Positions 8,194 to 15,279 of a DNA stretch of 37,826 nt are shown piece after piece. The translations under genes were made by a program, and so were the position numbers. Position 1 is the first letter of the stretch; every line of letters starts with the position of its first letter. Location of the stretch: the NCBI GenBank assembly GCA_007116035.1, contig SKJG01000086.1:1-37826 (forward strand). The letters run 5' to 3'. Source of the stretch: Thioalkalivibrio sp. Lineage in GTDB: Bacteria; Pseudomonadota; Gammaproteobacteria; Ectothiorhodospirales; Ectothiorhodospiraceae. The notes beneath the pieces were generated by a model that saw only the letters and a program-made list of their open reading frames with translations, was not told where the DNA came from and did not search any database.

Positions 8194-9099
8194 TCACCCG
8201 TTGGGCGAAGTCGTGGTTGTCATCAGCGCGGTTACAAAGAGAATCAGTAACACCAGAAGACCTTCGATCAGAATACTTCCGCGCAAGCGCCCCGCAGCAC
8301 TCGGATCTCCACGTTCGAAGGCGGGAACCAGTCGCCACTTGTTCAACGCGGCGATGGCCAGGAGGAAGAGGACCAGAGTGATCTTGATCAGCAGGGTCTG
8401 CCCGTAAACGCTCTCAAAAAGCGGTGCAACCCCTCCGACCAACAACCACGACAGTCCAACTGCAGCCGCCACCAGGAGGCCGACCGTCACCGATGCGGTC
8501 TTGCCAAAGCGCGCGAGAGCCCGCGCAGCGACCGCAGCCGGGATGGCCGCTCCGGCCAATCGGTACAATGGAATCAATGCGCCGACCCAGAAAGCCACGG
8601 CGGCAAGATGAACGAAGAGCAGCATCGCCAGGAGCCAGCGGGGCTCGTCCTTCGTATGTCCGACCTGTGTAAAGGCCAGGAGCACCAGGATCACCCCGAC
8701 CGCACTCAGCCCGAGCCCCAGATACCGCCAGCGTCCCAAGCCGATCAGAATCCCATGCAACAGGAGGAGCCCGCTCGCCGCGAGGATCATTCGGGTCCCC
8801 TGGGCGCTCTCGAAGACGATACCGAGAAGCATCGGGTCGAGAGCAGCGGCAAGGGTAGCCCCGCCCAGAAATCCTGCCTGTAACGGCCATTGCAGCAATA
8901 GCAGCCCGACGGCAAGCAATGCCGAAGCGACCACGAGTGGCCCAAGTCCGATCCGATCCCAATCCTGCTCCTCGGGAGATGTCAGCCTGAAGAGGACCCC
9001 ACCCACCGCGACCAGAGAACTCGCGTAGAAGCCCGCGGCCGCAAACACGATGAGCAGCATCCACGGATCCAGACCACTAAGGGCTGCCGGCCAGAACAT
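8194..9099 (-). CDS. copD: CopD-family copper resistance membrane protein
   Basis: Inner-membrane protein thought to pass copper between periplasm and cytoplasm together with CopC. It has 301 residues with about eight membrane segments. The second half matches the CopD domain: helix LLAMLLFVHLAAVAFWVGALIPLYRL with the conserved His and Trp pattern HxxxxxFWVGA, then ALARFGKTASVTVGLLV and TLLIKITLVLFLLAIAALNKWRLVPA, quoted here as landmarks near residues 145-275. ATG 9099 lies 3 bases after the copC stop, so the two are translationally coupled. Confidence 0.87.
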   Translation of the reverse strand: MFWPAALSGLDPWMLLIVFAAAGFYASSLVAVGGVLFRLTSPEEQDWDRIGLGPLVVASALLAVGLLLLQWPLQAGFLGGATLAAALDPMLLGIVFESAQGTRMILAASGLLLLHGILIGLGRWRYLGLGLSAVGVILVLLAFTQVGHTKDEPRWLLAMLLFVHLAAVAFWVGALIPLYRLAGAAIPAAVAARALARFGKTASVTVGLLVAAAVGLSWLLVGGVAPLFESVYGQTLLIKITLVLFLLAIAALNKWRLVPAFERGDPSAAGRLRGSILIEGLLVLLILFVTALMTTTTSPNG

Positions 9100-9102
9100 C
9101 CG

Positions 9103-9462
9103 TTAGCGCACCGTGAAGTAGAACTCGTCAAACATCGCGTGCCCGTCCTCGGCCAGACCACGCCATCGGACGGTATACTCGCCGGGCGCCAAGGCATTGC
9201 TTGGGGCGGTCTCGAAACGGGAGACAGGGGTTCTACCCGGGCGTTCACGCAGATCGACCGGACCGTCGGGACCCGATACCTCGAAGAACGTCAATCGCAT
9301 TTCGTGGTCGAACCAGACGGCAATCTGTTCCGGACTGCCGCCTATTGTGGACTCGTGTGCTGGGTCTGAACCCTCCTGCTGCGCGTGAGCCAGAAGGCCA
9401 TGCGGCACCATCAACATCAGAGCCGCCATCACAGCCGGCACCGTCCCTATCAAACGGGTCAT
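9103..9462 (-). CDS. copC: CopC-family periplasmic copper-binding protein
   Basis: A 119-residue periplasmic protein with the CopC beta-sandwich pattern: DPAHESTIGGSPEQIAVWF near the N-terminus and EYTVRWRGLAEDGHAMFDEF at the C-terminus. If the signal peptide is cut after LLA, the mature protein starts His-Ala. That supplies the N-terminal His that, with the Asp and His of EDGH, makes the canonical CopC Cu(II) site. ATG 9462 has GAGG 7 bases upstream; an in-frame upstream ATG (9537) gives an N-terminus without a signal. It is the first gene of the minus-strand copper operon and is divergent from copR. Confidence 0.86.
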   Translation of the reverse strand: MTRLIGTVPAVMAALMLMVPHGLLAHAQQEGSDPAHESTIGGSPEQIAVWFDHEMRLTFFEVSGPDGPVDLRERPGRTPVSRFETAPSNALAPGEYTVRWRGLAEDGHAMFDEFYFTVR

Positions 9463-9576
9463 CGCGAATCCTCGATTGGTATTTGAAACGAAGCAGCCCG
9501 CATGGCCCACTCGTTGCTCGGCTGAAACTCGGCGCAATCATGCAGCAAACCACAGAACGCCAAGCTGACCGGTAGG

Positions 9577-9590
9577 TTACATCTTTGTCA
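9577..9590. promoter_or_regulatory. Putative CusR/CopR copper box
   Basis: The 14-mer TTACATCTTTGTCA matches the inverted-repeat core recognised by CusR/CopR-type regulators (TGACAA-N2-TTGTCA) at 10 of 12 fixed positions. It sits between the divergent copC (start 9462) and copR (start 9659), where it could serve both promoters. No convincing -10/-35 pair is visible, so the exact promoter positions are not called. Confidence 0.6.
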
Positions 9591-9658
9591 TCTTTCCGCC
9601 CGAGCCTCGACCCAGTGGCAGAATGCAGGGAGTTTCGAGGAGAGGTGAAGATAGCCGC

Positions 9659-10339
9659 ATGAAGATCCTGATCGTCGAGGACGAACCGAAAACTGGCGAG
9701 TACCTGCGCCAGGGCCTGAGCGAGGCCGGCTTCGTCGTCGATCTCGCTCGCGACGGACTCGATGGTCTGCACCTCGCGACCACCGGCGATTATGATCTGC
9801 TGGTGCTGGATGTGATGCTGCCGCGCATGGACGGCTGGGCGCTTCTGCAAGCCCTCAGACTCTCCGGGCACGAGGTCCCGGTTTTGTTTCTGACCGCGAG
9901 GGATCAGGTCGAGGATCGGGTTCGCGGGCTCGAACTCGGGGCCGATGACTACCTCGTGAAGCCTTTTGCCTTCGCCGAACTGCTTGCGCGGGTGCGCGGC
10001 CTGCTGCGTCGCGGCCGCAACAAGGAACCGGAAGTGTTGACCGCCGCCGACCTGGAAATCGACCTGCTGCGCCGCAGGGTGAAACGCGGCGGCGTCCGCA
10101 TCGATCTCACTGCTAAGGAATTCGCTTTGTTGGAACTTCTGGTCCGTCGCCAGGGAGAGGTCCTGCCCAGATCCCTGATCGCCTCGCAGGTCTGGGACAT
10201 GAACTTCGACAGTGACACCAACGTGATCGAAGTCGCCGTCCGTCGCCTGCGCGCCAAAGTCGACGAGCCATTCGAGCCGAAGCTCATCCGTACAATGCGT
10301 GGAATGGGATATGTGTTGGAAATCCCAGAGCTACCATGA
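9659..10339 (+). CDS. copR: Copper-responsive response regulator, OmpR/CusR family
   Basis: A 226-residue two-domain regulator. The receiver domain has the acidic pocket ([13 protein letters not shown]), the phospho-acceptor Asp51 in [12 protein letters not shown], and the conserved Lys in YLVKPF. The C-terminal winged helix ([20 protein letters not shown] to [14 protein letters not shown] and [10 protein letters not shown]) is of the heavy-metal CusR/CopR/IrlR type, here listed as three separate landmarks. ATG 9659 is preceded by GAGGAGAGG. It overlaps copS by four bases and is divergent from copC, so it very likely activates the copper genes through the box at 9577-9590 and its own operon. 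Confidence 0.9.
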   Translation: MKILIVEDEPKTGEYLRQGLSEAGFVVDLARDGLDGLHLATTGDYDLLVLDVMLPRMDGWALLQALRLSGHEVPVLFLTARDQVEDRVRGLELGADDYLVKPFAFAELLARVRGLLRRGRNKEPEVLTAADLEIDLLRRRVKRGGVRIDLTAKEFALLELLVRRQGEVLPRSLIASQVWDMNFDSDTNVIEVAVRRLRAKVDEPFEPKLIRTMRGMGYVLEIPELP

Positions 10340-11796
10340 GCGCCGCCCCGCCGCCCGCGCTGGCAAAGAAGGGCCATTCGCACCGCAGGCCTCTCTCGCT
10401 GACGACCCGGCTCGCCATCCTCTTCGCGCTGATGGCCGCGACTCTGCTGCTCGGGGTGGGTATCCTGCTGGAGCGGGCGGTCGATTCCCATTTCGACGAG
10501 CTCGATGCATACGATCTCGACGCCAAGATGGCGGTGATCGGTCATCTCATCGAGACCACAGACGATGAGGAGGCGCTTGAGCTCCTGCCACGGCGACTCA
10601 AGGACGCCTTCGCAGGCCACGAGAATCTCGCAGTATTGCTGCGCGACGCCGATCGCGTCGTGGTCTTCGGGACACGACTGTCCAGCTTCGAGCCCGAGCA
10701 GTTGACCGGGCCCGTCGTGGGCGGAACCGAGCGAGTCTGGGTGCGGGATGGGCGACACTTTGTCAGCCGCCTACGGGAGTTTCAGCTGCCGTTGCCCGAA
10801 GCCCCGACGCTGCACGCGGCGCTGGCTCTGGACATTACCCACCACGTCCACTTCCTGGATGAGTTGCGCATACGCCTCTGGTTCGGGGTCTCGGTGGCAG
10901 CGGCCTTTGCGGCGCTGCTGGGGTGGCTCGCGGCGCGCCAGGGTCTTGCGCCGCTCACGCGGGTCACCGCCACCGCGCGCCGACTCTCCGCCGAGCAGCT
11001 GGGACAGCGCATTTCTCTGCACGATGCCCCGGCCGAGGTTCGCGAACTGGCCGAGGCTTTCAACGAGATGCTGGACAGACTGGAGGCGTCCTTTCGTCGG
11101 CTCAGCGATTTCTCCGCGGACATTGCCCACGAACTGCGCACCCCGGTTTCGAACCTGATGACCGAAACCCAGGTGGCCCTGACGCGCGCGCGCAGCGCCG
11201 AGGATTACCGCGAGACCCTCCACTCGAACCTTGAAGAGTTCGACCGGCTCGCGCGCATGATCAGCGACATGCTCTTCCTGGCCAAAGCTGACAACGGGCT
11301 GCTTCCAAGGCCGGCCGAGGTCGTTACACTGAGGGCAGAGGCCCAGGCCCTGCTCGAATTCTACGAGGCCCTGGCGGAAGAGCAGGGCGTGCGATTGCGG
11401 CTGAGGGGAGAGGCAAGCGTCGTTGGCGATCGGCTGATGTTGCGCCAGGCCATCTCGAATCTGCTGTCGAACGCGCTCCGGCATACGGCCGCAGGGAACA
11501 CGGTGGAGATCGAGATCAGCCGGGGGAAAAATCAGGCCATCCTCAAGGTATGCAACCCGGGGGCAGTGATTCCGGCAGACCGGCTTCCCCTCCTCTTCGA
11601 CCGCTTTCACCGTGCGGACGATTCACGGTCAGGACGCGGTGAAGGCGCAGGTCTCGGCCTCGCCATCACCCGGTCTATCGTGGAGACACACGGAGGACAC
11701 GTCGAAGTGCAGTCCGCGGACGGGTTCACCACCTTCTCGCTGCACCTTCCGCTCGGTCCTTCCCTACCTTTCCACGGCCGACAAGGAGCCGGATGA
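10336..11796 (+). CDS. copS: Heavy-metal sensor histidine kinase, CusS/CopS family
   Basis: A 486-residue inner-membrane kinase that senses periplasmic copper and phosphorylates CopR. A short cytoplasmic N-terminus is followed by a membrane helix (about 26-48), a periplasmic sensor loop (about 49-175), a second helix (about 176-196) and a HAMP linker. The H-box [15 protein letters not shown] contains the phospho-accepting His265. The ATPase domain shows N-box [14 protein letters not shown], and [14 protein letters not shown] as the G-box. The ATG overlaps the copR stop (ATGA), and its own stop overlaps the next gene, so the three form one translational unit. The periplasmic loop has few Met/His compared with E. 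coli CusS, so the copper ligands cannot be picked out. Confidence 0.9.
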   Translation: MSAAPPPALAKKGHSHRRPLSLTTRLAILFALMAATLLLGVGILLERAVDSHFDELDAYDLDAKMAVIGHLIETTDDEEALELLPRRLKDAFAGHENLAVLLRDADRVVVFGTRLSSFEPEQLTGPVVGGTERVWVRDGRHFVSRLREFQLPLPEAPTLHAALALDITHHVHFLDELRIRLWFGVSVAAAFAALLGWLAARQGLAPLTRVTATARRLSAEQLGQRISLHDAPAEVRELAEAFNEMLDRLEASFRRLSDFSADIAHELRTPVSNLMTETQVALTRARSAEDYRETLHSNLEEFDRLARMISDMLFLAKADNGLLPRPAEVVTLRAEAQALLEFYEALAEEQGVRLRLRGEASVVGDRLMLRQAISNLLSNALRHTAAGNTVEIEISRGKNQAILKVCNPGAVIPADRLPLLFDRFHRADDSRSGRGEGAGLGLAITRSIVETHGGHVEVQSADGFTTFSLHLPLGPSLPFHGRQGAG

Positions 11797-12263
11797 TGAT
11801 GAAACGAACAACCCTACCGATCGGAATGATTTGCCTTGCGCTGCTCAGCGGCTGCAGCGAGTCCACGAATGACGCAACCGGAGTGCAGGAGCGCGGTGCG
11901 TCGGACGCCACCCCTGCCTCTGCCGTACCGGAACGGACGGAAGCACCCCGAGCCGAGTTTCGCATCCCTCCAGAGGATTTCGAGGCGGTTCCCGCGCGAG
12001 GTGCCGATCTCTTCGCTACACATTGCGCCAGTTGCCACGGAACGGGCGCCCTCGGCTCGGACCAGGGTCCGCCGCTGGTCCACCGGATCTACGAACCGTC
12101 GCATCACTCCGATCTGGCCTTCTATCGCGCCGTGGCCCTTGGCGTCCATCAGCATCACTGGGAGTTCGGCCCGATGCCGCCGGTTGCGGGCGTGTCCGGA
12201 GAGGAAGCCGCGCACATCATTGCCTGGATCCGTCAGGAGCAGCGCGCCGCAGGCATCGAATGA
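11793..12263 (+). CDS. c-type cytochrome lipoprotein coupled to copRS
   Basis: A 156-residue protein with a lipoprotein signal (MICLALLSGC, lipidation at Cys21), a ~45-residue linker and one class-I cytochrome c domain. The haem motif is CASCH (78-82), and Met128 in FGPMPPV is the likely axial ligand. His-rich patches HH (104-105) and HQHH (119-122) lie between the haem motif and the Met, which could bind metal. Translation is coupled to copS by a 4-base overlap. In the periplasm it could move electrons to or from the copper oxidase or report redox state to CopS; that role is inferred only from position. Confidence 0.85.
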   Translation: MMMKRTTLPIGMICLALLSGCSESTNDATGVQERGASDATPASAVPERTEAPRAEFRIPPEDFEAVPARGADLFATHCASCHGTGALGSDQGPPLVHRIYEPSHHSDLAFYRAVALGVHQHHWEFGPMPPVAGVSGEEAAHIIAWIRQEQRAAGIE

Positions 12264-12306
12264 CCGGGAGCACTCGCGGTTACCGTGAAAGTCACGGCCC
12301 AGTTCC

Positions 12307-12443
12307 GTAGGTCGGGTTAGCGTAGCGTAACCCGACATCCTGGGGTGCCGGGGTGCCGGGGTGCCGGGGAGGATGCCGCTGTGCGGCCACGGGTGGGTGC
12401 GAGACCCGTCGGGTTACGCCCTTTGGACTAACCCGACCTACAG
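12307..12443. repeat. REP-type inverted pair around an 8-bp tandem repeat
   Basis: Two hairpin units face each other: 12307-12340, a stem of GTCGGGTTA and TAACCCGAC, and 12408-12443 with the same stems in opposite order. Between them GGGGTGCC is repeated three times in tandem (12342-12365), with a fourth degenerate unit. The GTAGGTCGGGTTAG core is common in intergenic DNA of many proteobacteria. The pair lies between the convergent cytochrome and coiled-coil genes and may act as a transcription barrier. Confidence 0.75.
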
Positions 12444-12477
12444 TTTGCCCCCAACGGTCCCCATGCCGACCATGCGG

Positions 12478-12553
12478 CACGACCGCACGGGCGCGGTCGT
12501 GGGTAGGTTTCGCCGGAATCCCACCTAGCAGCCGAAGTCCGACAGGCTGCTAG
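12478..12553. terminator. Two hairpins between convergent genes
   Basis: A perfect 9-bp stem CACGACCGC/GCGGTCGTG with a 6-base loop (12478-12501) is followed by a perfect 9-bp stem CTAGCAGCC/GGCTGCTAG with an 11-base loop (12525-12553). Neither has a T-run, so a factor-independent terminator is not proved. Their position 10 bases beyond the stop of the coiled-coil gene suits a bidirectional end. The second stem contains a copy of AAGTCCGACAGGCTGCT, which recurs elsewhere in the window. Confidence 0.45.
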
Positions 12554-12562
12554 CAACCGCCA

Positions 12563-12850
12563 TCACCGGAAGCGGTCAGCCGCGTCCCTGAATGCCTTGG
12601 CCATGTCGTCCCACGCCAGTTCCATCCCTTCCCGCAGCCGTTTCCAGGATTCGTCGCTGGCTTTCTGCAACTCGCGCAGACGCTCCTCGACCTGGTTGCG
12701 CTGCTCCCGCAACTCCTTGATCTGCTCGTCATACCGCAACCGCCACTCGGCCTCCGCCTCCCGGGACTGCGCTTCCAGCTTGTTCAGGTCGGCATTCCAC
12801 TCATCCAGCTTGGCCTTCATCTTCTCGGCATATTTTTCACGGTCGTTCAT
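12563..12850 (-). CDS. Small coiled-coil protein coupled to the CNNM-type gene
   Basis: A 95-residue, highly charged, all-helical protein (MNDREKYAEKMKAKLDEW to MAKAFRDAADRFR) with no Cys and a heptad pattern over nearly its whole length. It resembles short coiled-coil proteins often annotated hypothetical. The ATG lies inside the last codons of the upstream CNNM-type gene (14-base overlap), so it is translationally coupled and probably acts with that membrane protein. Confidence 0.8.
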   Translation of the reverse strand: MNDREKYAEKMKAKLDEWNADLNKLEAQSREAEAEWRLRYDEQIKELREQRNQVEERLRELQKASDESWKRLREGMELAWDDMAKAFRDAADRFR

Positions 12851-13868
12851 GGTTTACCCCTCTCCTCGTGGCAATTCCCCGTAACAGACGGCCAAGGATA
12901 TCCGTGCCGGTCAAGACGCGGGGCCGGTCATCCCACAACAGGACGACGTCATCTTCCACGATATCGTCGCCCTCAGGTCCGGAATATAGACGGAAATGCT
13001 GAATCAGCTCGCCCAGCTTGGTGTCACCGCGCCGCACCAGGATTGGGCGATGGCAATGTCGCAAGGGATTGAACCGGCCGGGATCGAACATCGCCTCACG
13101 CATGAAATCGTCGGTACTCAACACGAGTCGCGGCCGCTCTTCCTGGTCGAGAATAACCGCCCAGGTCTTGCCAGAGCGGTTGAGCGCCTGGAGGAACGGA
13201 TCCTCCGGGCTGGGCGAGATCACGGGAAATACCGGGTGTGGCCCATCGAATTCGAGCCGCATCAGACTCTCCCTGTCGACCAGCTCTCCCTCCTCGTCCA
13301 GGGGCACATCGTCGAGCTCAAGAAAATTGAGCGCGCCCTGCCCCTCCACACGCGCAATTTCCGACTCGGCAGACTCCATGTGCAACTGGATCAGTTGCCG
13401 CAGGTCCCGCTCGGGAAAATAACGGATGCTCTCGCCACCGAGCCACGCATCGAGCACCCAGGCCGTCGGCCGCGCCACCGGGTACAGAAGCACCTGGTAA
13501 AACCGCAGCACGGGGGTCAGCATGGACGCCATGCGCAGGGCATTGCGGGTGAAATAGGACTGCGGAATGATCTCCGCAAAGATCGTGATCACCACGGTCG
13601 AAAACAGGAACGCGGCCACGCCGGTCAGCACCGAGCCCGAAAGCAGTGCCAACAGGACATTCACGGCAACGTTCCCCCACAGGATCGTCACCAGCGCGAA
13701 GTTGGCGTCGTCGCGCAGCTTCAGCACCCGCGCGGCGCGCGCATCGCCCTTGCGTGCCGCGAGCTCGAGTTCGAGCTTCCCCAGCGAGAACAGGCCGAGA
13801 TTCAGCCCTGAAAGCATCGCCGATTGCGACAGGCAGAGCAGAATCCCGATCCAGGTCAGCAGGGTCAT
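12837..13868 (-). CDS. CNNM/DUF21 family membrane protein with CBS-like region
   Basis: A 343-residue protein of the CorC/HlyC/CNNM (DUF21) type, whose members are linked to magnesium or cobalt transport. Residues 1-150 hold about four membrane segments (LTWIGILLCLSQSAMLSGLN, then ALVTILWGNVAVNVLLALLS, and TVVITIFAEIIPQSYFTRNA, where the IFAEIIPQ block is characteristic). A cytoplasmic part follows with two CBS-like stretches (residues about 190-330), including DDVVLLWDDRPRVLTGTDIL. Start ATG 13868 has GAGGTGA upstream; upstream in-frame codons to 13970 lack likeness. It lacks the C-terminal CorC_HlyC transporter-associated domain seen in longer relatives. Its stop overlaps the start of a coiled-coil gene. 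Confidence 0.82.
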   Translation of the reverse strand: MTLLTWIGILLCLSQSAMLSGLNLGLFSLGKLELELAARKGDARAARVLKLRDDANFALVTILWGNVAVNVLLALLSGSVLTGVAAFLFSTVVITIFAEIIPQSYFTRNALRMASMLTPVLRFYQVLLYPVARPTAWVLDAWLGGESIRYFPERDLRQLIQLHMESAESEIARVEGQGALNFLELDDVPLDEEGELVDRESLMRLEFDGPHPVFPVISPSPEDPFLQALNRSGKTWAVILDQEERPRLVLSTDDFMREAMFDPGRFNPLRHCHRPILVRRGDTKLGELIQHFRLYSGPEGDDIVEDDVVLLWDDRPRVLTGTDILGRLLRGIATRRGVNHERP

Positions 13869-14199
13869 CCGGTCACCTCGGAATGCGCCCACAACTGGCG
13901 CGACAGAAAGGCCATCACGATACTGGCGGCGAGCCCCCCATCCTTCGGACGGCGCGCAGCCCATCCACACATCCGCAATTCACCGAAGGTCGTAACCGCG
14001 TTTAGGGCCCGCCAGGTAGGTGTCGCGCCTCCTCGTGGGATCCGTCACCCTGCCGAGCGACGGGCAACCCCCCAGTGAAACGCCCCGAGATTGGGCGAAG
14101 ATCACTAACTGTTGTTATAGAAATACATTTGCATTCTTGGTGGTCGTTTTCACATTAACTGTCATGGCCGGCGACCACCCCTGGCGATGAAAAGGCCCG

Positions 14200-14274
14200 C
14201 CACGGAAAACACGGAAGACGCGGAAAGGAGTTTGCATGCCCTTCATTTTCCGTGCTGTCCGTGCCATTGCGTGG
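14200..14274. repeat. Inverted repeat of the CACGGAAAA type
   Basis: Left arm 14200-14226 (CCACGGAAAACACGGA then AGACGCGGAAA) faces right arm 14246-14274 (TTTTCCGTGCTGTCCGTG, then GCGTGG). The motif CACGGAAAACACGGA and its complement occur as dispersed intergenic repeats in several proteobacterial genomes. It lies in the 633-base stretch between the CNNM-type gene and the hypothetical gene at 14502, a stretch without a convincing gene. Confidence 0.6.
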
Positions 14275-14389
14275 CTGCATTTTCACGCTAAACACCGTTT
14301 TTTCGCGCGCGAATGCTGCCCCAAGAAAACCGGCACCCCGGCGTGCACCGCCATTCCCGACTTCGTGACGCACGCCGCGCCTGGAAGCC

Positions 14390-14487
14390 CGTTTTTGGCT
14401 CCAAAAACACCCCGATAAGGCCAAAAAAAGCCGCCGAAAAAAACACTTTTTCATTTTATTTCAATCGCTTGGCTTGGTCCGACCCCG
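14390..14487. mobile_element. Truncated right end of a MITE-like element (copy C)
   Basis: This 98-base stretch matches the right end of two complete elements at 25938-26196 and 27569-27828: CGTTTTTGGCTCCAAAAA, then TAAGGCCAAAAAA, a T-rich run, and CTTGGTCCGACCCCG at the end. The left half and left terminal repeat are missing; the sequence to the left is unrelated. It ends 15 bases before the stop of the minus-strand gene at 14502. Confidence 0.65.
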
Positions 14488-14501
14488 CCCCGTAGATGGG
14501 G

Positions 14502-14855
14502 TCAGGTGGGTGTCATCCATGACCAGTCGAGTCGTTCGGGATGCTCGATGTACTGGTCGCTGTCCTCGACCACGTTTCTCAGGAAGGAACGTCGCAGCGT
14601 AAATCGGCTTTCCGGGTCGTACTCGCCCTCTTCCACGGGCCCGAATTGGCCGTCAACGAAGCGGGTGGTGTACCAGCCAATCGTCTGCTGCGAGTCGTCG
14701 ACCAGCTTCAGGGTGATGACCTGGTTCGACGTCGCCTTGACCACCAGCGACTCGACCAGGGTGATGACCGGGTTCGCATTCGGCGTCGCCAGGGCCGTAT
14801 TGCAGACGTTGAAGTACCACTTCACAAGATCGAGATCACTCAGTTCATCAGTCAT
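14502..14855 (-). CDS. Hypothetical protein
   Basis: A 117-residue soluble acidic protein (MTDELSDLDLVKWYFNVCNT to DQYIEHPERLDWSWMTPT) with alternating beta-type stretches (VITLVESLVVKA, VITLKLVDD, TIGWYTTRFVDGQFGP). No signal peptide or known motif is visible. ATG 14855 has CAGGAG 6 bases upstream, which supports a real gene. An imperfect 158-bp palindrome lies immediately upstream (14898-15055), where its promoter should be, and a MITE-like end lies just past its stop. I do not recognise the family. Confidence 0.7.
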   Translation of the reverse strand: MTDELSDLDLVKWYFNVCNTALATPNANPVITLVESLVVKATSNQVITLKLVDDSQQTIGWYTTRFVDGQFGPVEEGEYDPESRFTLRRSFLRNVVEDSDQYIEHPERLDWSWMTPT

Positions 14856-14880
14856 CGTTCGCTCCTGATAACGGCCGTTG

Positions 14881-14896
14881 AGCAGCCTGTCGGACT
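14881..14896 (-). repeat. Copy of the AGTCCGACAGGCTGCT motif
   Basis: AGCAGCCTGTCGGACT on the plus strand is the complement of the 16-17 nt motif also present at 12535-12551 and 16806-16822. It adjoins the left arm of the palindrome at 14898. Confidence 0.6.
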
Positions 14897-14897
14897 C

Positions 14898-15055
14898 GTG
14901 GGCCATGCGGGGAGTTCGGTGCCTATGGAGCACAGCCAGAGGCGCCGGAGCAAGGCGGGCAAGTGCAGGATTAGCCACCCTATTGCAAACTTGCCCAACG
15001 CAGCACCGGCGTCTCTGGCGAAGCGATCGGGTACCGAACTTTCCGCATGGCCCAC
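14898..15055. repeat. 158-bp imperfect palindrome
   Basis: Outer arms 14898-14923 and 15030-15055 match at 23 of 26 positions when inverted (GTGGGCCATGCGG then AGTTCGGTRCC). Inner arms 14936-14964 and 14989-15018 also pair (CCAGAG.CGCCGG.GC to GGGCAAGT), leaving a 24-base centre. The whole could fold into one long hairpin. It holds no gene and may be a MITE or a REP-like element. It lies between the hypothetical gene start (14855) and the PLD gene start (15280). Confidence 0.7.
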
Positions 15056-15279
15056 TTGGGCTACTCCTACTGCGCCGGCTGCCAAAATAGTCTGCAAGAC
15101 CGTGGACCGACCCATTTACGTCACGAGCATGCCCGGAAGATGCATACGCGCGCAAGCAGCCCACACGAGCAACAAAGCCAAAAACCAGCCCGTGAATCGC
15201 GGACTTCCGTCTGGACGCCGCGGTGTCGCATCGGCACCCTGTAGATCCGGATAGTCTCAAGGCTTTGGTGGACACAGGC

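Noticed and set aside
9497-9510. CCGCATGGCCCACT shared with the right arm of the palindrome at 15030-15055
   Set aside because: A single 14-nt match within 38 kb can occur by chance, and the flanks do not continue the likeness.
4917-12263. The copper locus as a new system
   Set aside because: Gene types (CopC, CopD, TolC-type, multicopper oxidase, CusF, CopRS) are all known in copper resistance; only details listed separately are unusual.
12342-12365. Possible CRISPR-like repeat (GGGGTGCC units)
   Set aside because: Units are 8 bp, directly adjacent and without spacers; a simple tandem repeat.
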